Assembly: GCA_002696735.1 (NCBI GenBank)
Contig: NZSL01000014.1
Span: 166,104-230,103, forward strand
Source of the DNA: Methylophaga sp.
GTDB taxonomy: Bacteria > Pseudomonadota > Gammaproteobacteria > Nitrosococcales > Methylophagaceae
Reading direction: 5' to 3'
Length of the DNA: 64,000 nucleotides
Part shown: positions 38,201 through 47,200 of the stretch, in pieces
How positions within the stretch are numbered: the stretch's first letter is position 1
Layout of the letters: every line of letters starts with the position of its first letter
The notes under the pieces: generated by a model
The model's database searches: none
What the model was told of the DNA's origin: nothing
What the model saw: only the letters and a program-made list of their open reading frames with translations
Position numbers and translations under genes: made by a program

Positions 38201-38821
38201 CTGACGGAAGCCACCTTCCAAAGCAACTTTACCACTGCTGGTGAAGGAAATAGCAGCTCATTCGAAACACCTAACGGATACTATCAGCTCGGTCGTATGA
38301 TACAAGTCGAGCCCGGTGACACCATGCCAGGTGTGCCATTACATAATCTGAATGCCACCATTTCCTATCAAGCTACACCGAAGTGGAAAATAGGGCTGAC
38401 TGCTGTGGCGCATTCCTCAAGTTATGTGCGTGGCAACGAAAATAATGATCATAAAGCGGGTGAAAGTTATCAGGAAACTACCGAGACGACTATTGATCCC
38501 GATGCGCCAGGATATGATCGATATTTAACTACCAGAAAAGGATCTAACAATCCTGGAAAACTGCCTGGCTATGTCGTGTTTAATCTGCAATCAACCTACC
38601 AGTTTACTAAGGGGTTAAGTGCAACCTTGTTAGTCAATAATATCTTTGACGAAGAATATTTCAGTGCGGGTGCACTTGAATTAAATCCATTTACACCTGG
38701 AGAGTACGGTGCAATTGGTCCTGATGGGTATAACCATAATTCACTCGAATGGGAAAGTAATACGTTTGTTTCTCCTGGAGCCCCAAGAGCTGCATGGATA
38801 GGAGTGAATTGGAATTTTTAG
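35288..38821 (+). CDS. TonB-dependent outer-membrane transducer/receptor, very large
   Basis: A 1177-aa receptor. A signal peptide (to about residue 38) is followed by an STN signalling domain (about 50-115, YSIPAGPLSNAISEYAAETG), which links it to FecR and the sigma factor. Then come the plug (about 150-290) and a long 22-strand barrel ending in aromatic WNF. Usual receptors of this group are 750-850 aa; the excess is in extracellular loops, several rich in Asp and Glu (for example LVDEDGRSIMTDGGEDSPT). The substrate cannot be read from sequence. A GGAGAGAG site precedes the start. Confidence 0.93.
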   Translation: MLNLHNQGKLCLKKKFYRCLSVASLSMASTMSLSHIVLAADETVQEAPRKNYSIPAGPLSNAISEYAAETGVRLTFDPSIAKGKQTGGLEGEFSVDEGFNRLLKDSGLEAIDDQDGGYFLVTALPKLGEGTLMLEKVDVRAQRFYEVGPLPGLGLTKEEIPGNVQSISAKEIRESHSISMTDLFNTKFQGVTVNDTQSNPFQMDVQYRGFRAGPQIGTAQGLSVFFDGIRVNEPFGDVVNWDMIPMNAIANVDLFPGSNPIFGLNTLGGAFALKTKDGFDFTETHFDVLKGSFGREQLQAESGWNNGTIAFFGAGSFFMEDGWRDNSPSEVNQMFGKASYRGDRLDLNLSTLIVTNEMVGNGGIPLTDYEADSTAVFTSPDETENKLQQFQVSAAYQVNDKFSITGQVYRRNSKRTARGADVYTDFDNQHVKRNLEPGEEYTCLFETTNEYDIPDYYVMDIPDGDIFNSAEFMNFAFNGGYTTAEEAFASLPATSFNAPLPDDFVKMAQNNLYYWKNFQSTRVFQNAAGDFPDVVYGPIDESGQFTSIYSVATSLSGLKGAVNDPALIAFTAWGDYFYTTPDGVQHLILIKPPTNAEVCHGDIRDPSESGDWPLDLVDEDGRSIMTDGGEDSPTASGFVEGVPTGVLTDNTIEQITDGASIQFNWNTDHHKFMVGASIDRPTASYANTQQLGFFDANRDFYLDPDQARDQYAAADVAIDNNNFDGEQVTKSLYFSETWSPVETWHFSASARYNDTKGHNTMASRTHGQYVYSLARLEAFPNYYDVCSPGEDCPTGYIIPDTSNVLNESEREDYSYYSLNPSLGVAWQAKPNLNVYANFSQGVRVPSVIELGCALDNTPVLVNDDPITGEKTYLPRSVQENRTCSLPSTLSGDPYLPQIKAQTGEIGLRGQLGDSFQWNISAYQIDVKDDLYMITFPGDRSFFDTIGETRRRGLEAGFAGQKGKWGFMLNYSLTEATFQSNFTTAGEGNSSSFETPNGYYQLGRMIQVEPGDTMPGVPLHNLNATISYQATPKWKIGLTAVAHSSSYVRGNENNDHKAGESYQETTETTIDPDAPGYDRYLTTRKGSNNPGKLPGYVVFNLQSTYQFTKGLSATLLVNNIFDEEYFSAGALELNPFTPGEYGAIGPDGYNHNSLEWESNTFVSPGAPRAAWIGVNWNF

Positions 38822-39360
38822 TCATGATTGATTGTGATTTTATAATGAAGCAGGCAGCCAAAGTTTCATATTTAAGCATTGTCAAAGGGGTAATTAGTCA
38901 CGCTTAAATGATGTTTGATGGGAACATTTACAAATGACCTACCTTTAGTAAAGGATGAGTAAACTTAATATTCAAAAGTAATCAGGAAATTTTTTACTGC
39001 TCAAAATCTCAGAATTCAGACTCCTTAAATTAATGAGATTTAGTCAGGTAATAAACCTGATGCCAACTTCGATGCAGTGAGATTTTTACTACAGAGATAA
39101 GGTGGTTTTTGCTTAGAACTTGAGCGAAGGGTGTACTTGTTTTCCCCAGTCAGGTACCCCCTTTTTTTTAAGAGAAACCCTAGTTAATTTGTATGCGAGT
39201 TAGGGGCGGTGCCATAAAAGGTCCTAAACCCTGCAATATCTTAAGAATTCGGCAATAGTGCAAGGTTTAAGTAAAGCAAGCATTAGCAAGAGATAAATTT
39301 CATGCAGAAGAGAGCATAAAAAATATAAATCCATTAAGGAATGAAATGGGAGGAAAGGGA
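38822..39360. other. Intergenic region after the receptor gene
   Basis: About 540 bp with a terminator at 39129-39169 and no other recognisable gene. The promoter of the pseudopilin-like gene should be in the last 190 bp, but I see no copy of the 39-bp promoter block there. Confidence 0.5.
39129..39169 (+). terminator. Intrinsic terminator about 300 bp behind receptor gene
   Basis: GGGTGTAC pairs with GTACCCCC (one mismatch) and is followed by eight T. Confidence 0.6.
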
Positions 39361-39747
39361 ATGGAGAACAAAAAAACATTAACTGGCTTTACTATTATTG
39401 GCTTTTTAATAGTAGTCATTCTTATTGCCCTCATACTGACTTTGGCGGCACCCCAATATATGGAATCAGTCGATCGTTCAAAAGAGAAAGTGCTGCGCCA
39501 TGACTTGATTGTGATGAGAAGTGCTATCGATCAGTATTTGAATGATCACAACGAATACCCCAGTAGTTTGCAAGATTTGGTTGAGGGAAAATATTTGAGA
39601 GAGGTGCCAATTGATCCCATTACGGATAGTGAAGATACATGGATCTTTAGTAAGCCAATTTCAGATGAATATGCTGGCAGTATTGCAGATGTGTTTAGTG
39701 GCTCGCAGCTGACTTCCTCAGAAGGAACGCCTTATGCAGAATGGTAA
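39361..39747 (+). CDS. Type II pseudopilin-like (GspG-like) protein
   Basis: A 128-aa protein with the pseudopilin layout. A short basic leader is followed by TGFTIIGFLIVVILIALILT, then a globular GspG-like part (LRHDLIVMRSAIDQYLNDHN, then EYPSSLQDLVEGKYLREVP). The residue at position +5 after the predicted processing site, nearly always Glu, is Gly here. The ATG at 39361 is preferred because GGAGG lies just before it. It sits alone between the TonB receptor and exbB. No other secretion genes are in the window. Confidence 0.75.
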   Translation: MENKKTLTGFTIIGFLIVVILIALILTLAAPQYMESVDRSKEKVLRHDLIVMRSAIDQYLNDHNEYPSSLQDLVEGKYLREVPIDPITDSEDTWIFSKPISDEYAGSIADVFSGSQLTSSEGTPYAEW

Positions 39748-40246
39748 TACTAGTCCATTCAATTAGGTTGCATATTTTTCTGCACAATTTGTCTATTGAT
39801 TTTTACAACTTAAAATCGAGCTAAGTAGGGGAGTATGGCTTCATAACGGTAATACTGATACCGCCAGAACTGATTAACGATGGGCGAGACGTGATTTCAT
39901 CTAAAACAGCAGTTTGGCAGCCGTTAACGTTTAAGTCACCAAATTCAAATTAAGGATATTTTCCCTTTCACTTTCGTTGGTTTTTCGCTAGAAAGGCTGC
40001 TGAATAGAGCCGATTATTTTATTCATAGAGAACGTTTTTAAAAAAAAATCCAAAAAAAATTGTCACTTTTGCATTTTCAATTGGCATAGAAGGTAGGGAG
40101 CCATAAAAACTTAACGTTTTTTTGGAACCCAGACCGATGAAGATATGCAAATAGTGTGGTGTTCTGAGGCAAGTTCGCAGTTTAAATCATCAGTATTTTG
40201 ATATTAGGTCAGTTTTTTTACTCACTTAACGAAGGAAAGTTCTTCT
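39748..40246. other. Intergenic region with exbB promoter
   Basis: About 500 bp holding the 39-bp promoter block at 40051-40089 and a leader of about 155 nt to exbB. No gene or further element recognised. Confidence 0.5.
40051..40089 (+). promoter_or_regulatory. Probable FecI-type promoter for exbB-exbD-tonB
   Basis: 36 of 39 bases are identical to 35217-35255 upstream of the receptor gene, including the long A-run, ttgtcactt and ttttcaattggcatag. It lies 157 bp before the exbB ATG. Confidence 0.65.
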
Positions 40247-40930
40247 ATGGATTCAGTACCAGATATAGTTGATGCGGTACTTATTTTTCTCGCATTTTTA
40301 TCGGTCCTGATCTGGGCTGTTGCTATCACCAAGTTTTTTGTCTTTTACCGTAATACGGGTCATGACCGTCATTTTTTAAGACAGTTTTCGCAAATAAAAC
40401 ATATTGATGAATTGCCAGCGATTATCTCGTCAACCAAAGGCCGTTTATCACGCGTATGCCAAGCCGGATTAGCAGAGTTAGCGTCGTTACAAGAGATGAA
40501 TAATGCGGTTTTGCCTGAAGACAAACGCCAGATTTTACTGCATGCACTTCGACAACAAGCGCATATCGAACAAACCCGGATGGAAAATGGATTATCAGTA
40601 CTGGCCAGTGTCGGATCCACCGCACCGTTTATCGGTCTTTTCGGTACCGTCTGGGGGATTATGAATGCGCTTAAAGCGATCTCAGCATCTGGCTCAGCCA
40701 GTCTGGATGTAGTGGCAGGACCAATTGGTGAAGCGTTGATTGCTACTGCTGTCGGTATTGCTACGGCAGTACCTGCTGTTCTGGCTTATAACTACTTCCT
40801 GCGGAAGGTGCGTCTTTCTGTTGCCACCATGGATAATTTCGCTTCAGCGTTTCAGTTATTAGTGCTGAAATCCGGTGGTCAATTTGATGAAGTGAATCGA
40901 GCCAACAATTCGGACAGCGGTATTCATTAA
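40247..40930 (+). CDS. exbB: ExbB/MotA-TolQ proton channel protein
   Basis: A 227-aa inner-membrane protein with three helices (about residues 8-30, 125-147 and 165-187). The motif TAPFIGLFGTVWGIMNALKA is the ExbB/TolQ signature. It forms, with ExbD, the proton-driven motor that energises TonB. An AAGGAAAG site precedes the ATG; exbD follows after 53 bp. Confidence 0.95.
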   Translation: MDSVPDIVDAVLIFLAFLSVLIWAVAITKFFVFYRNTGHDRHFLRQFSQIKHIDELPAIISSTKGRLSRVCQAGLAELASLQEMNNAVLPEDKRQILLHALRQQAHIEQTRMENGLSVLASVGSTAPFIGLFGTVWGIMNALKAISASGSASLDVVAGPIGEALIATAVGIATAVPAVLAYNYFLRKVRLSVATMDNFASAFQLLVLKSGGQFDEVNRANNSDSGIH

Positions 40931-40983
40931 AATCAAGCATCGACTGTAAAAGCAACCGTCTTAATTTTGTAAGGAATTCCGTT

Positions 40984-41394
40984 ATGGCAATGAATATGGG
41001 TAGTGATGACGCTGCAATGAGTGAAATCAATGTAACGCCCTTGGTAGACGTTATGTTGGTATTGCTGACCATTTTTATCGTTACCGCACCTTTATTAACC
41101 AACGCGGTACCGGTTAATCTTCCCAAAGCCACTTCTGATCTTTCACTGACTCAGCCAAACACCATCAGTATTAGTGTGACCGATGATGGTACGGTTTATT
41201 TTACCGATGAGGCTGTTTCTCAGGAGGATCTTGATCTGCGATTAATGCAGACCTCAGAAAATGCAGACAGTACCGTTGAAATTTTTGCTGATGAAAAAGC
41301 CGAATATGGGAAAGTGGCCAAGGTTATGGCATCCATTCAGCGTGCGGGCATTACGAAATTCACTTTTGTGATGCAACCTGAGACGATTAATTAA
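40984..41394 (+). CDS. exbD: ExbD/TolR energy-transducing protein
   Basis: A 136-aa protein with a short cytoplasmic tail, one helix (about 19-39) and a periplasmic domain. The essential aspartate is in INVTPLVDVMLVLLTIFIV. It is ExbB's partner and conducts protons. The periplasmic part ends in FTFVMQPETIN. 39 bp before tonB. Confidence 0.95.
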   Translation: MAMNMGSDDAAMSEINVTPLVDVMLVLLTIFIVTAPLLTNAVPVNLPKATSDLSLTQPNTISISVTDDGTVYFTDEAVSQEDLDLRLMQTSENADSTVEIFADEKAEYGKVAKVMASIQRAGITKFTFVMQPETIN

Positions 41395-41433
41395 CCATGG
41401 TTGATTGGCAAAATAAATTTGTGAATAACTGAT

Positions 41434-42438
41434 ATGACAACCCTGGTTCCGGATTTTTCATCAGCCCAGGCCATTGGTTCTGACCGAATTATCCCTGGGT
41501 TTTTGCTGGCTTTAGCAATTCATATTGGTTTATTAATATTGTTTCTACCAGTGATTGAATATTCACCGCCAGCTGCCCCCATGCGGATTGCTGTACAAGT
41601 GACGCAGCTTCAAGAGGAGGTTGAGCCGGTTGATGAAGAACCAGAAATCGTCGAACCGGAGCCGATTCCAGAGCCGGTAGAACTGATAAAGCCTCCAGTT
41701 ATTGATAAACAAATTCTTGTCGCCAAAGACGATACGCCACCAGAACCCGAAGAGCTGGTTGTGCTTGAAAAGGTACCTGAAGAGGAAGTTGTTGATGAAA
41801 TAAAGCCGGTAGAGCCACCGCCCAAGCCAGAGCCGGTAAAACCTGAAGCCAAAAAAGTCAAAAAGCCTAAACCCAAGGTTGAACCCAAGCCGGAAAAACC
41901 GAAAGTTATTGAGAAGCCAAAACAGGAATTACCGATAGCTGAACCGAAAGTGGCTGAAGTGATTGAGGAGCCTGTCACGCCCTTACCTGATGAACCTATA
42001 AATGAGGAGGTAGCAGAAATATCACCGTTGCCATCTTCCAGTGTCAGTTCAGAGAATGCATCCTCAACCAGTAAAGCAGTCAATGCCACCGGTGATAACC
42101 CCAACGAAGATAACAGAGGCGGGACAGATGAAGTTGATCGTAACGAAGCCTGGAAAGGTTACGGCCAATTACTTTACGCCATGGTTTCGAAAAATAAAAA
42201 ATACCCCCAACAGGCCATTCGCCGTAATTTGGAAGGCATTGTTATGGTCAGCGTACGATTTGATAAAGGGGAGATGGTAGAAATAAACATCATAGGACAA
42301 GGCAGCGGACATCAAGTCCTGGATAGAGCTGCTCGCGAGATGTTAGAAAAAGCCGTAAGAGAATTGCCCGTGCGAGGCAACCTGTCGAATAAATCGTTTA
42401 CCGTCGTCGTGCCAGTGGATTTCAAATTAACTGGGTAG
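41434..42438 (+). CDS. tonB: TonB energy transducer
   Basis: A 334-aa TonB. An N-terminal helix (residues 20-40, FLLALAIHIGLLILFLPVIE) anchors it. A long Pro/Glu/Lys-rich spacer (about 55-190) crosses the periplasm. The C-terminal TonB domain (about 240-334, KYPQQAIRRNLEGIVMVSVR) contacts the receptor's TonB box. Together with exbB and exbD it forms a dedicated motor for the large receptor. Confidence 0.94.
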   Translation: MTTLVPDFSSAQAIGSDRIIPGFLLALAIHIGLLILFLPVIEYSPPAAPMRIAVQVTQLQEEVEPVDEEPEIVEPEPIPEPVELIKPPVIDKQILVAKDDTPPEPEELVVLEKVPEEEVVDEIKPVEPPPKPEPVKPEAKKVKKPKPKVEPKPEKPKVIEKPKQELPIAEPKVAEVIEEPVTPLPDEPINEEVAEISPLPSSSVSSENASSTSKAVNATGDNPNEDNRGGTDEVDRNEAWKGYGQLLYAMVSKNKKYPQQAIRRNLEGIVMVSVRFDKGEMVEINIIGQGSGHQVLDRAAREMLEKAVRELPVRGNLSNKSFTVVVPVDFKLTG

Positions 42439-42614
42439 CTGCTAAGTCCTGAACGTTCTAAGCATTTGCTCGTAACAATAGCAATACAAATAAAAATGCG
42501 GCTATCAAATTATTAGTTATGGAGCCTAACAGTGAAGTAGGTTTGGTTTTATTCCAGCATTTAATATCCTTTATGACTATATTGATTAGACACTATTTTT
42601 AAGGACATTTTTAA

Positions 42615-43346
42615 ATGGAATTTTTATTTATATTGCTTTTAGTAATCTCCGCAATAGTTATGTACAAACTCTCTGGATTTGGTGGGAGAGTGAAATTAGC
42701 TCAACGGAATCAAAAAACATATCCCTACTATAAAAATACAACTTTACTTACCCCTGCTGAAATATCCTTCCGACATAGCTTGAAAATTGTTGTCGGAGAT
42801 TCCTATGACATAAACTCTAAAGTTCGCCTAGCAGATCTTATTTCAGTGCATAAAGGATTACCGAAATCTGAATGGTCTAGATCTTTTAATCAGATAAAAG
42901 CAAAGCACGTAGACTTTGTTTTGGTGGATAAAACAACTACAGAAATTCTATGCGGTATAGAATTGGATGATTCCTCTCACAATAACCCAAAAAGACAAGA
43001 TCGAGATAGCTTTTTGGAAGCAGCGATGAAAAGTGCCAAGCTTCCGTTACTGAGATTCAAGGCAGAGCAAACATATAATTCCAAAGAGATTGAGGAGGCG
43101 ATCAATTTAGTTTTTAAACCATCGCTCTTGATGACACATGATGAGAGTGAAGAGATAAAAGTTCGAATTGAAGCAGATTTGGATGTAAACAAATTCGATG
43201 AATTTATTACTAACAAATGTCCGCAGTGCAATGCTGAATTAGTTGAACGAAAGGCATCAAAAGGGCGTCATGAAGGAGTGAAATTTTTGGGATGTTCAAA
43301 CTTCCCAAAATGTCGCTATCGTAAAATACTAGTCAATAGTAACTAA
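42615..43346 (+). CDS. DUF2726 protein with zinc ribbon
   Basis: A 243-aa protein. Residues 1-20 form a membrane helix. Residues about 45-170 match the DUF2726 nuclease-like domain (VDFVLVDKTTTEILCGIELD, with the DD, Q and K pattern seen in restriction-like folds). The C-terminus is a four-cysteine zinc ribbon of topoisomerase type (CPQCNAEL, then GCSNFPKCRY). It lies between tonB and the HEPN-like gene in AT-rich sequence, so it may belong to the left integrated element. Function unknown. Confidence 0.8.
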   Translation: MEFLFILLLVISAIVMYKLSGFGGRVKLAQRNQKTYPYYKNTTLLTPAEISFRHSLKIVVGDSYDINSKVRLADLISVHKGLPKSEWSRSFNQIKAKHVDFVLVDKTTTEILCGIELDDSSHNNPKRQDRDSFLEAAMKSAKLPLLRFKAEQTYNSKEIEEAINLVFKPSLLMTHDESEEIKVRIEADLDVNKFDEFITNKCPQCNAELVERKASKGRHEGVKFLGCSNFPKCRYRKILVNSN

Positions 43347-43409
43347 TTGGATAATTGGGTCAGTTTAAAGTTGATATCCAATACTTAATAAGTCAGTTCT
43401 AGGTAGTTT

Positions 43410-43937
43410 ATGGAAAAACATAGAGAAGAGTTGTACTCACTTATTGGTAGAACAGTCATTCTGTTTCAGCGATATGAATATACTTTTAAATCCCTCTTGA
43501 TTAGATCTCTCATAGTGGGGACTGCTGACACACTTAAAGAAAATTTTGAAGAACGTTCACTAAAAATACGGAAGAAGAGTCTGGGCCAACTCGTGGCTAT
43601 GTATATAGATGAATTTGTTACAGCTGAAAATAATACAGATGTTCTAGATTCAGATATCTACAGTTCTCAATTTAGCATTCGAGTTTCGATGATTTTAGAT
43701 TCGATTTCAAAAGATGAAATGAAAAAAATGTACAAGTCTTTGGTAGATGATCGAAATTTTGTAATTCACCACCTGATAACAGAGTTAATCCCACACGACG
43801 CTTTGAGTTATCAAACGATGATCACCAAACTTTCTGCAATAAATCAAAAATTCGAATTAAATTTAGAAAATCTCTTAATATTTCACGAAGCAGTATCAGA
43901 AGGGTATAGGCAATTGATTGAGGCACAAAGAAGATAA
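43410..43937 (+). CDS. HEPN-like protein, copy A
   Basis: A 175-aa all-helical protein with no named family that I recognise. It contains RNFVIHH at residues 115-121, which fits the HEPN ribonuclease signature R-N-x3-H. A close paralogue lies at 48197-48727 (about two-thirds identical, same length). Both stand near the left of an integrated element and upstream of a large P-loop NTPase gene, KAP here and OLD there. The HEPN call is inference from the motif and helix content; HEPN proteins are often toxins or defence nucleases. Confidence 0.65.
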   Translation: MEKHREELYSLIGRTVILFQRYEYTFKSLLIRSLIVGTADTLKENFEERSLKIRKKSLGQLVAMYIDEFVTAENNTDVLDSDIYSSQFSIRVSMILDSISKDEMKKMYKSLVDDRNFVIHHLITELIPHDALSYQTMITKLSAINQKFELNLENLLIFHEAVSEGYRQLIEAQRR

Positions 43938-44200
43938 AAACACTTTAAAATCAGCTACATGATATTTGTGAATTCATTTGAAAACTATTAGTTACGCTTA
44001 TCTTTGGCTATTTCATAGTTAGACTATAAATTAATTTAATTTTTTAAATAAAACAATCAAGCCTTTTCTTTTCTCTTAGTTACATGTAAATGATTTTTAT
44101 TGTTAATTAGTTGTTTTGCTAAGCAATTGATTAAGTTCAAAATGTGCTATTGTAAAAATATTACATTTCGCTATATATCTGCGACAGGGGTGTCAAGAGT

Positions 44201-47200
44201 ATGAACGAGGAGCTTGATCAACAATCGGTCCATGGGCTTGAAACGCGTAATATTTGTACATTAATTGATGAGCCTTCAATAGAAGATCTTTTTGGTGGAA
44301 ATGGTCATGACCGAACCGCTACTAGTCTCTCCTCGGCAATCACTGAGTTTTCTGAAGTTGATAATGCTATCGGTCTTGAAGGTGATTGGGGCTCAGGTAA
44401 ATCTACTGTATTAAAGCTTGCTGAAACTAAATTGTGCAATCAGAACGAAGGTAAATTTAACTTTTCTGTTTTTACTATGGATCTATGGACTACACATAGT
44501 GATGGTTTTAGAAAAGCTTTTCTAGAAACCTTTATTTCATGGGCAAGAAATAAAGGTTTAATTGATTCTGATACCGCTACCCGTGATTTGGAATATGTGC
44601 GTGGTAAGAAGAAAACGATTAAGTATTCTAACCTACGAGAATATAATATTTTAGGTCTGATATTTCTTGCGATAGCACCACTTCTACCCGTAATTTATAC
44701 ATGGCTTAGCCCCTTTGCCTTCAATCCTGAAATTGCTGATAACGTCCCACCAAATCTTCCTTTGTGGATAGGTAGTTTTGTATTGGCAATTTATTTTTTA
44801 GTTCTGCTTAAGTCGTTAAAACTTTATCGCAAAGCTGAGCCTAAAGATAAATCTTTTATTAATGCTATATCCAGCAGTTTATCTATATTCACGAAAGATG
44901 TTGATGCAGAAACAATAACGCAAGCTATTACTGAAGAAGATCCATCTACAATACAGTTTGAAAATGCTTTTCGTAACATAGTAAATAAAATTCAATTCAA
45001 CTCGAATAACAGAGTAATAATTGTCCTCGATAACGTTGACAGGTTACCGGTTAAAGATATACCTGAAGTTTGGTCTTCTATAAGATCCTTATTGAAGCGA
45101 GATGAAGCAACAGATGACTACCCTGATTCATTTGTTACTGTAATAATTCCATATGACAGAAAGTACGTACTTAAAGCTTTTAATTTAGATCCTCAAGACG
45201 ATCAAGCAGGCTTCATGTCTGAGGATGTAATCAGAAAAACTTTCAAAAGAGTTTTTTATGTCTCTCCAACGGTACCTTCCGATTGGAAGAGCTTTTTTAA
45301 ATCTAAGCTATCTGAATCTATTAGTTATGGATTCTCCATCGAAACCGTATATAGATTAGAGAAAATTCTTGAATATCACTTTCAAGAATTGAAGAAACAA
45401 CCCACGCCAAGACAAATAATAAATCATATCAATGAGCTAGCTGTTCTTTGGCAGGCTTGGGGAGACATTATTGATATCCACTCGCTATCGATTTTTACTT
45501 GTATTAGATCAAAACTCTCAAATGATCCCAATTTACTTAAAACCCAAATTATCTGTCCAAGAATTGAGAATCTCATCCCTAATATAGATTGGCGTAGAGA
45601 TATAGCTTCGTTGATCTTCAATGTGGACCGTGATCATGCTTATCAAGCTCTCCTATCACAAGACCTATCGAGATTGCTACCTGCGGAAAATTCTGATGAA
45701 TTGAAGATGCTAACAACAATAAAAGGATTTACTTCTGTAGTTGTTGATTTGGTACAAAGCGAAGCCGATGAGTGGTCCGCTGAAGATCCTCACCTAATAT
45801 CTAATGTTGTCAGTAATGTAATGACTTTGGAGTTGGAGCAGCATGAGCTTGATGTCATTTTTCTTAGGCTTGCATCAACTCTCCCAACATTAGCTGATAT
45901 GGATAATGATGTGATCTTGAGTAATTATTCGGGACTTATGGCTTTACCTGGACAGATATTTAATCCAAAAGAACGGATGGAAGTAATTAAAAATCTTACA
46001 AATTGGGCAAATAAAAATATAGTTAATATCGATGATAACTTTAAAGAGCTAGGTAAAGATTGGGCAGATTTCTATTCAGGTTTGATAATTTCGCTGACTG
46101 AGAAACAGCTTTCATCCCTTGTATTAAAAACGCCACTCCCATCAAGTGCAGAGATTATCTTAGGAATAGCTAACGCAGCCCCAGGATTAGGGGTTTTCAA
46201 TACAGGCAACTTAACTATTAAGAGAGCAGATTTAGAAGAAGCTATTAATGAAAAAATCGAGAGTGACAAAAAACTGCTTTTATCTGTATTGAAACCACTA
46301 GAAAAGTTGCTCACTCCAAACCTTATTAAGAATATACAAACTTCCTTAGCAAACATTGTTAAACAACCAAAAGACATTTCTGGAAATGATTTAGATCTTA
46401 TTTCTAACATCTTTTACTTCACATATAGCTCTGAGGTTTTTGAAGATAGGGAAGTTTTAATAAACGATTTAGTTTCTTCTGTAGTAACTCTTTGGCATTT
46501 AAAGAATTATTATGAAGAGGAGGGGCATCATCAGACTTATTTATGTTGGCTAATGTTAAATCAACTTGGTCCAGTTCAGCAAAATCACTTTTCTAGTCAG
46601 GTAAATCACCCTCAGTTAGGTAATCTAAATGCAACTGTTCCATATCTAAAGACTCTTCAAGAGAAAAATTCTTATTCTAATGAACAGATAGATGATTTAG
46701 TTCAGATAACGTCTGACTCCAAACGTTTTACTACTTGGCTTAACTACGCTGAAAAAGCATCTGACACCAATAGTGTATTTACTGAGGTTCTCAAGAAACT
46801 TCTGATAGATTTAAGCTTTAAGACTATGAATGCCAGCCTTACTGCTAGAAAATATGCATTCATTAAATCTCTTCTCGATTCAACTCAAGCGACAAGGTTT
46901 CTACATAGATTATCTAAATGGTCAGATTCTCTTATAAAATCCTTTTCTGGAGTAGCATGTTTAGATATACCACCAGAGTTGCTATTCGACATTGATTCTT
47001 ATGATATTGCTGATCTTAAATGCTTAATAAAAGTCACCGATGCTTATTTAAAAGAGATTGATGCTAACGAATGGGAAACTCATTTAGAAACGGCCTCCGA
47101 TACACTTGGGTTAGTTATTAGAAGACAAAAACTCACACTTTCATTTACCTTGTTAGTAAATAATTTTAGAACACCTGTGGTTAACCATGCGAGAAAACTA

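Noticed and set aside
41610-42104. Long Ser/Gly-rich frame opposite tonB
   Set aside because: It is the antisense of the Pro/Glu/Lys-rich spacer of TonB, a well-known source of false frames.
42490-42520. Resemblance of the tonB downstream region to the integrase end (gcggctatcaaatta versus gcagctaccaaatta)
   Set aside because: Only about 15 bp, with no neighbouring att sequence; too weak to be the missing left border of the relic element.
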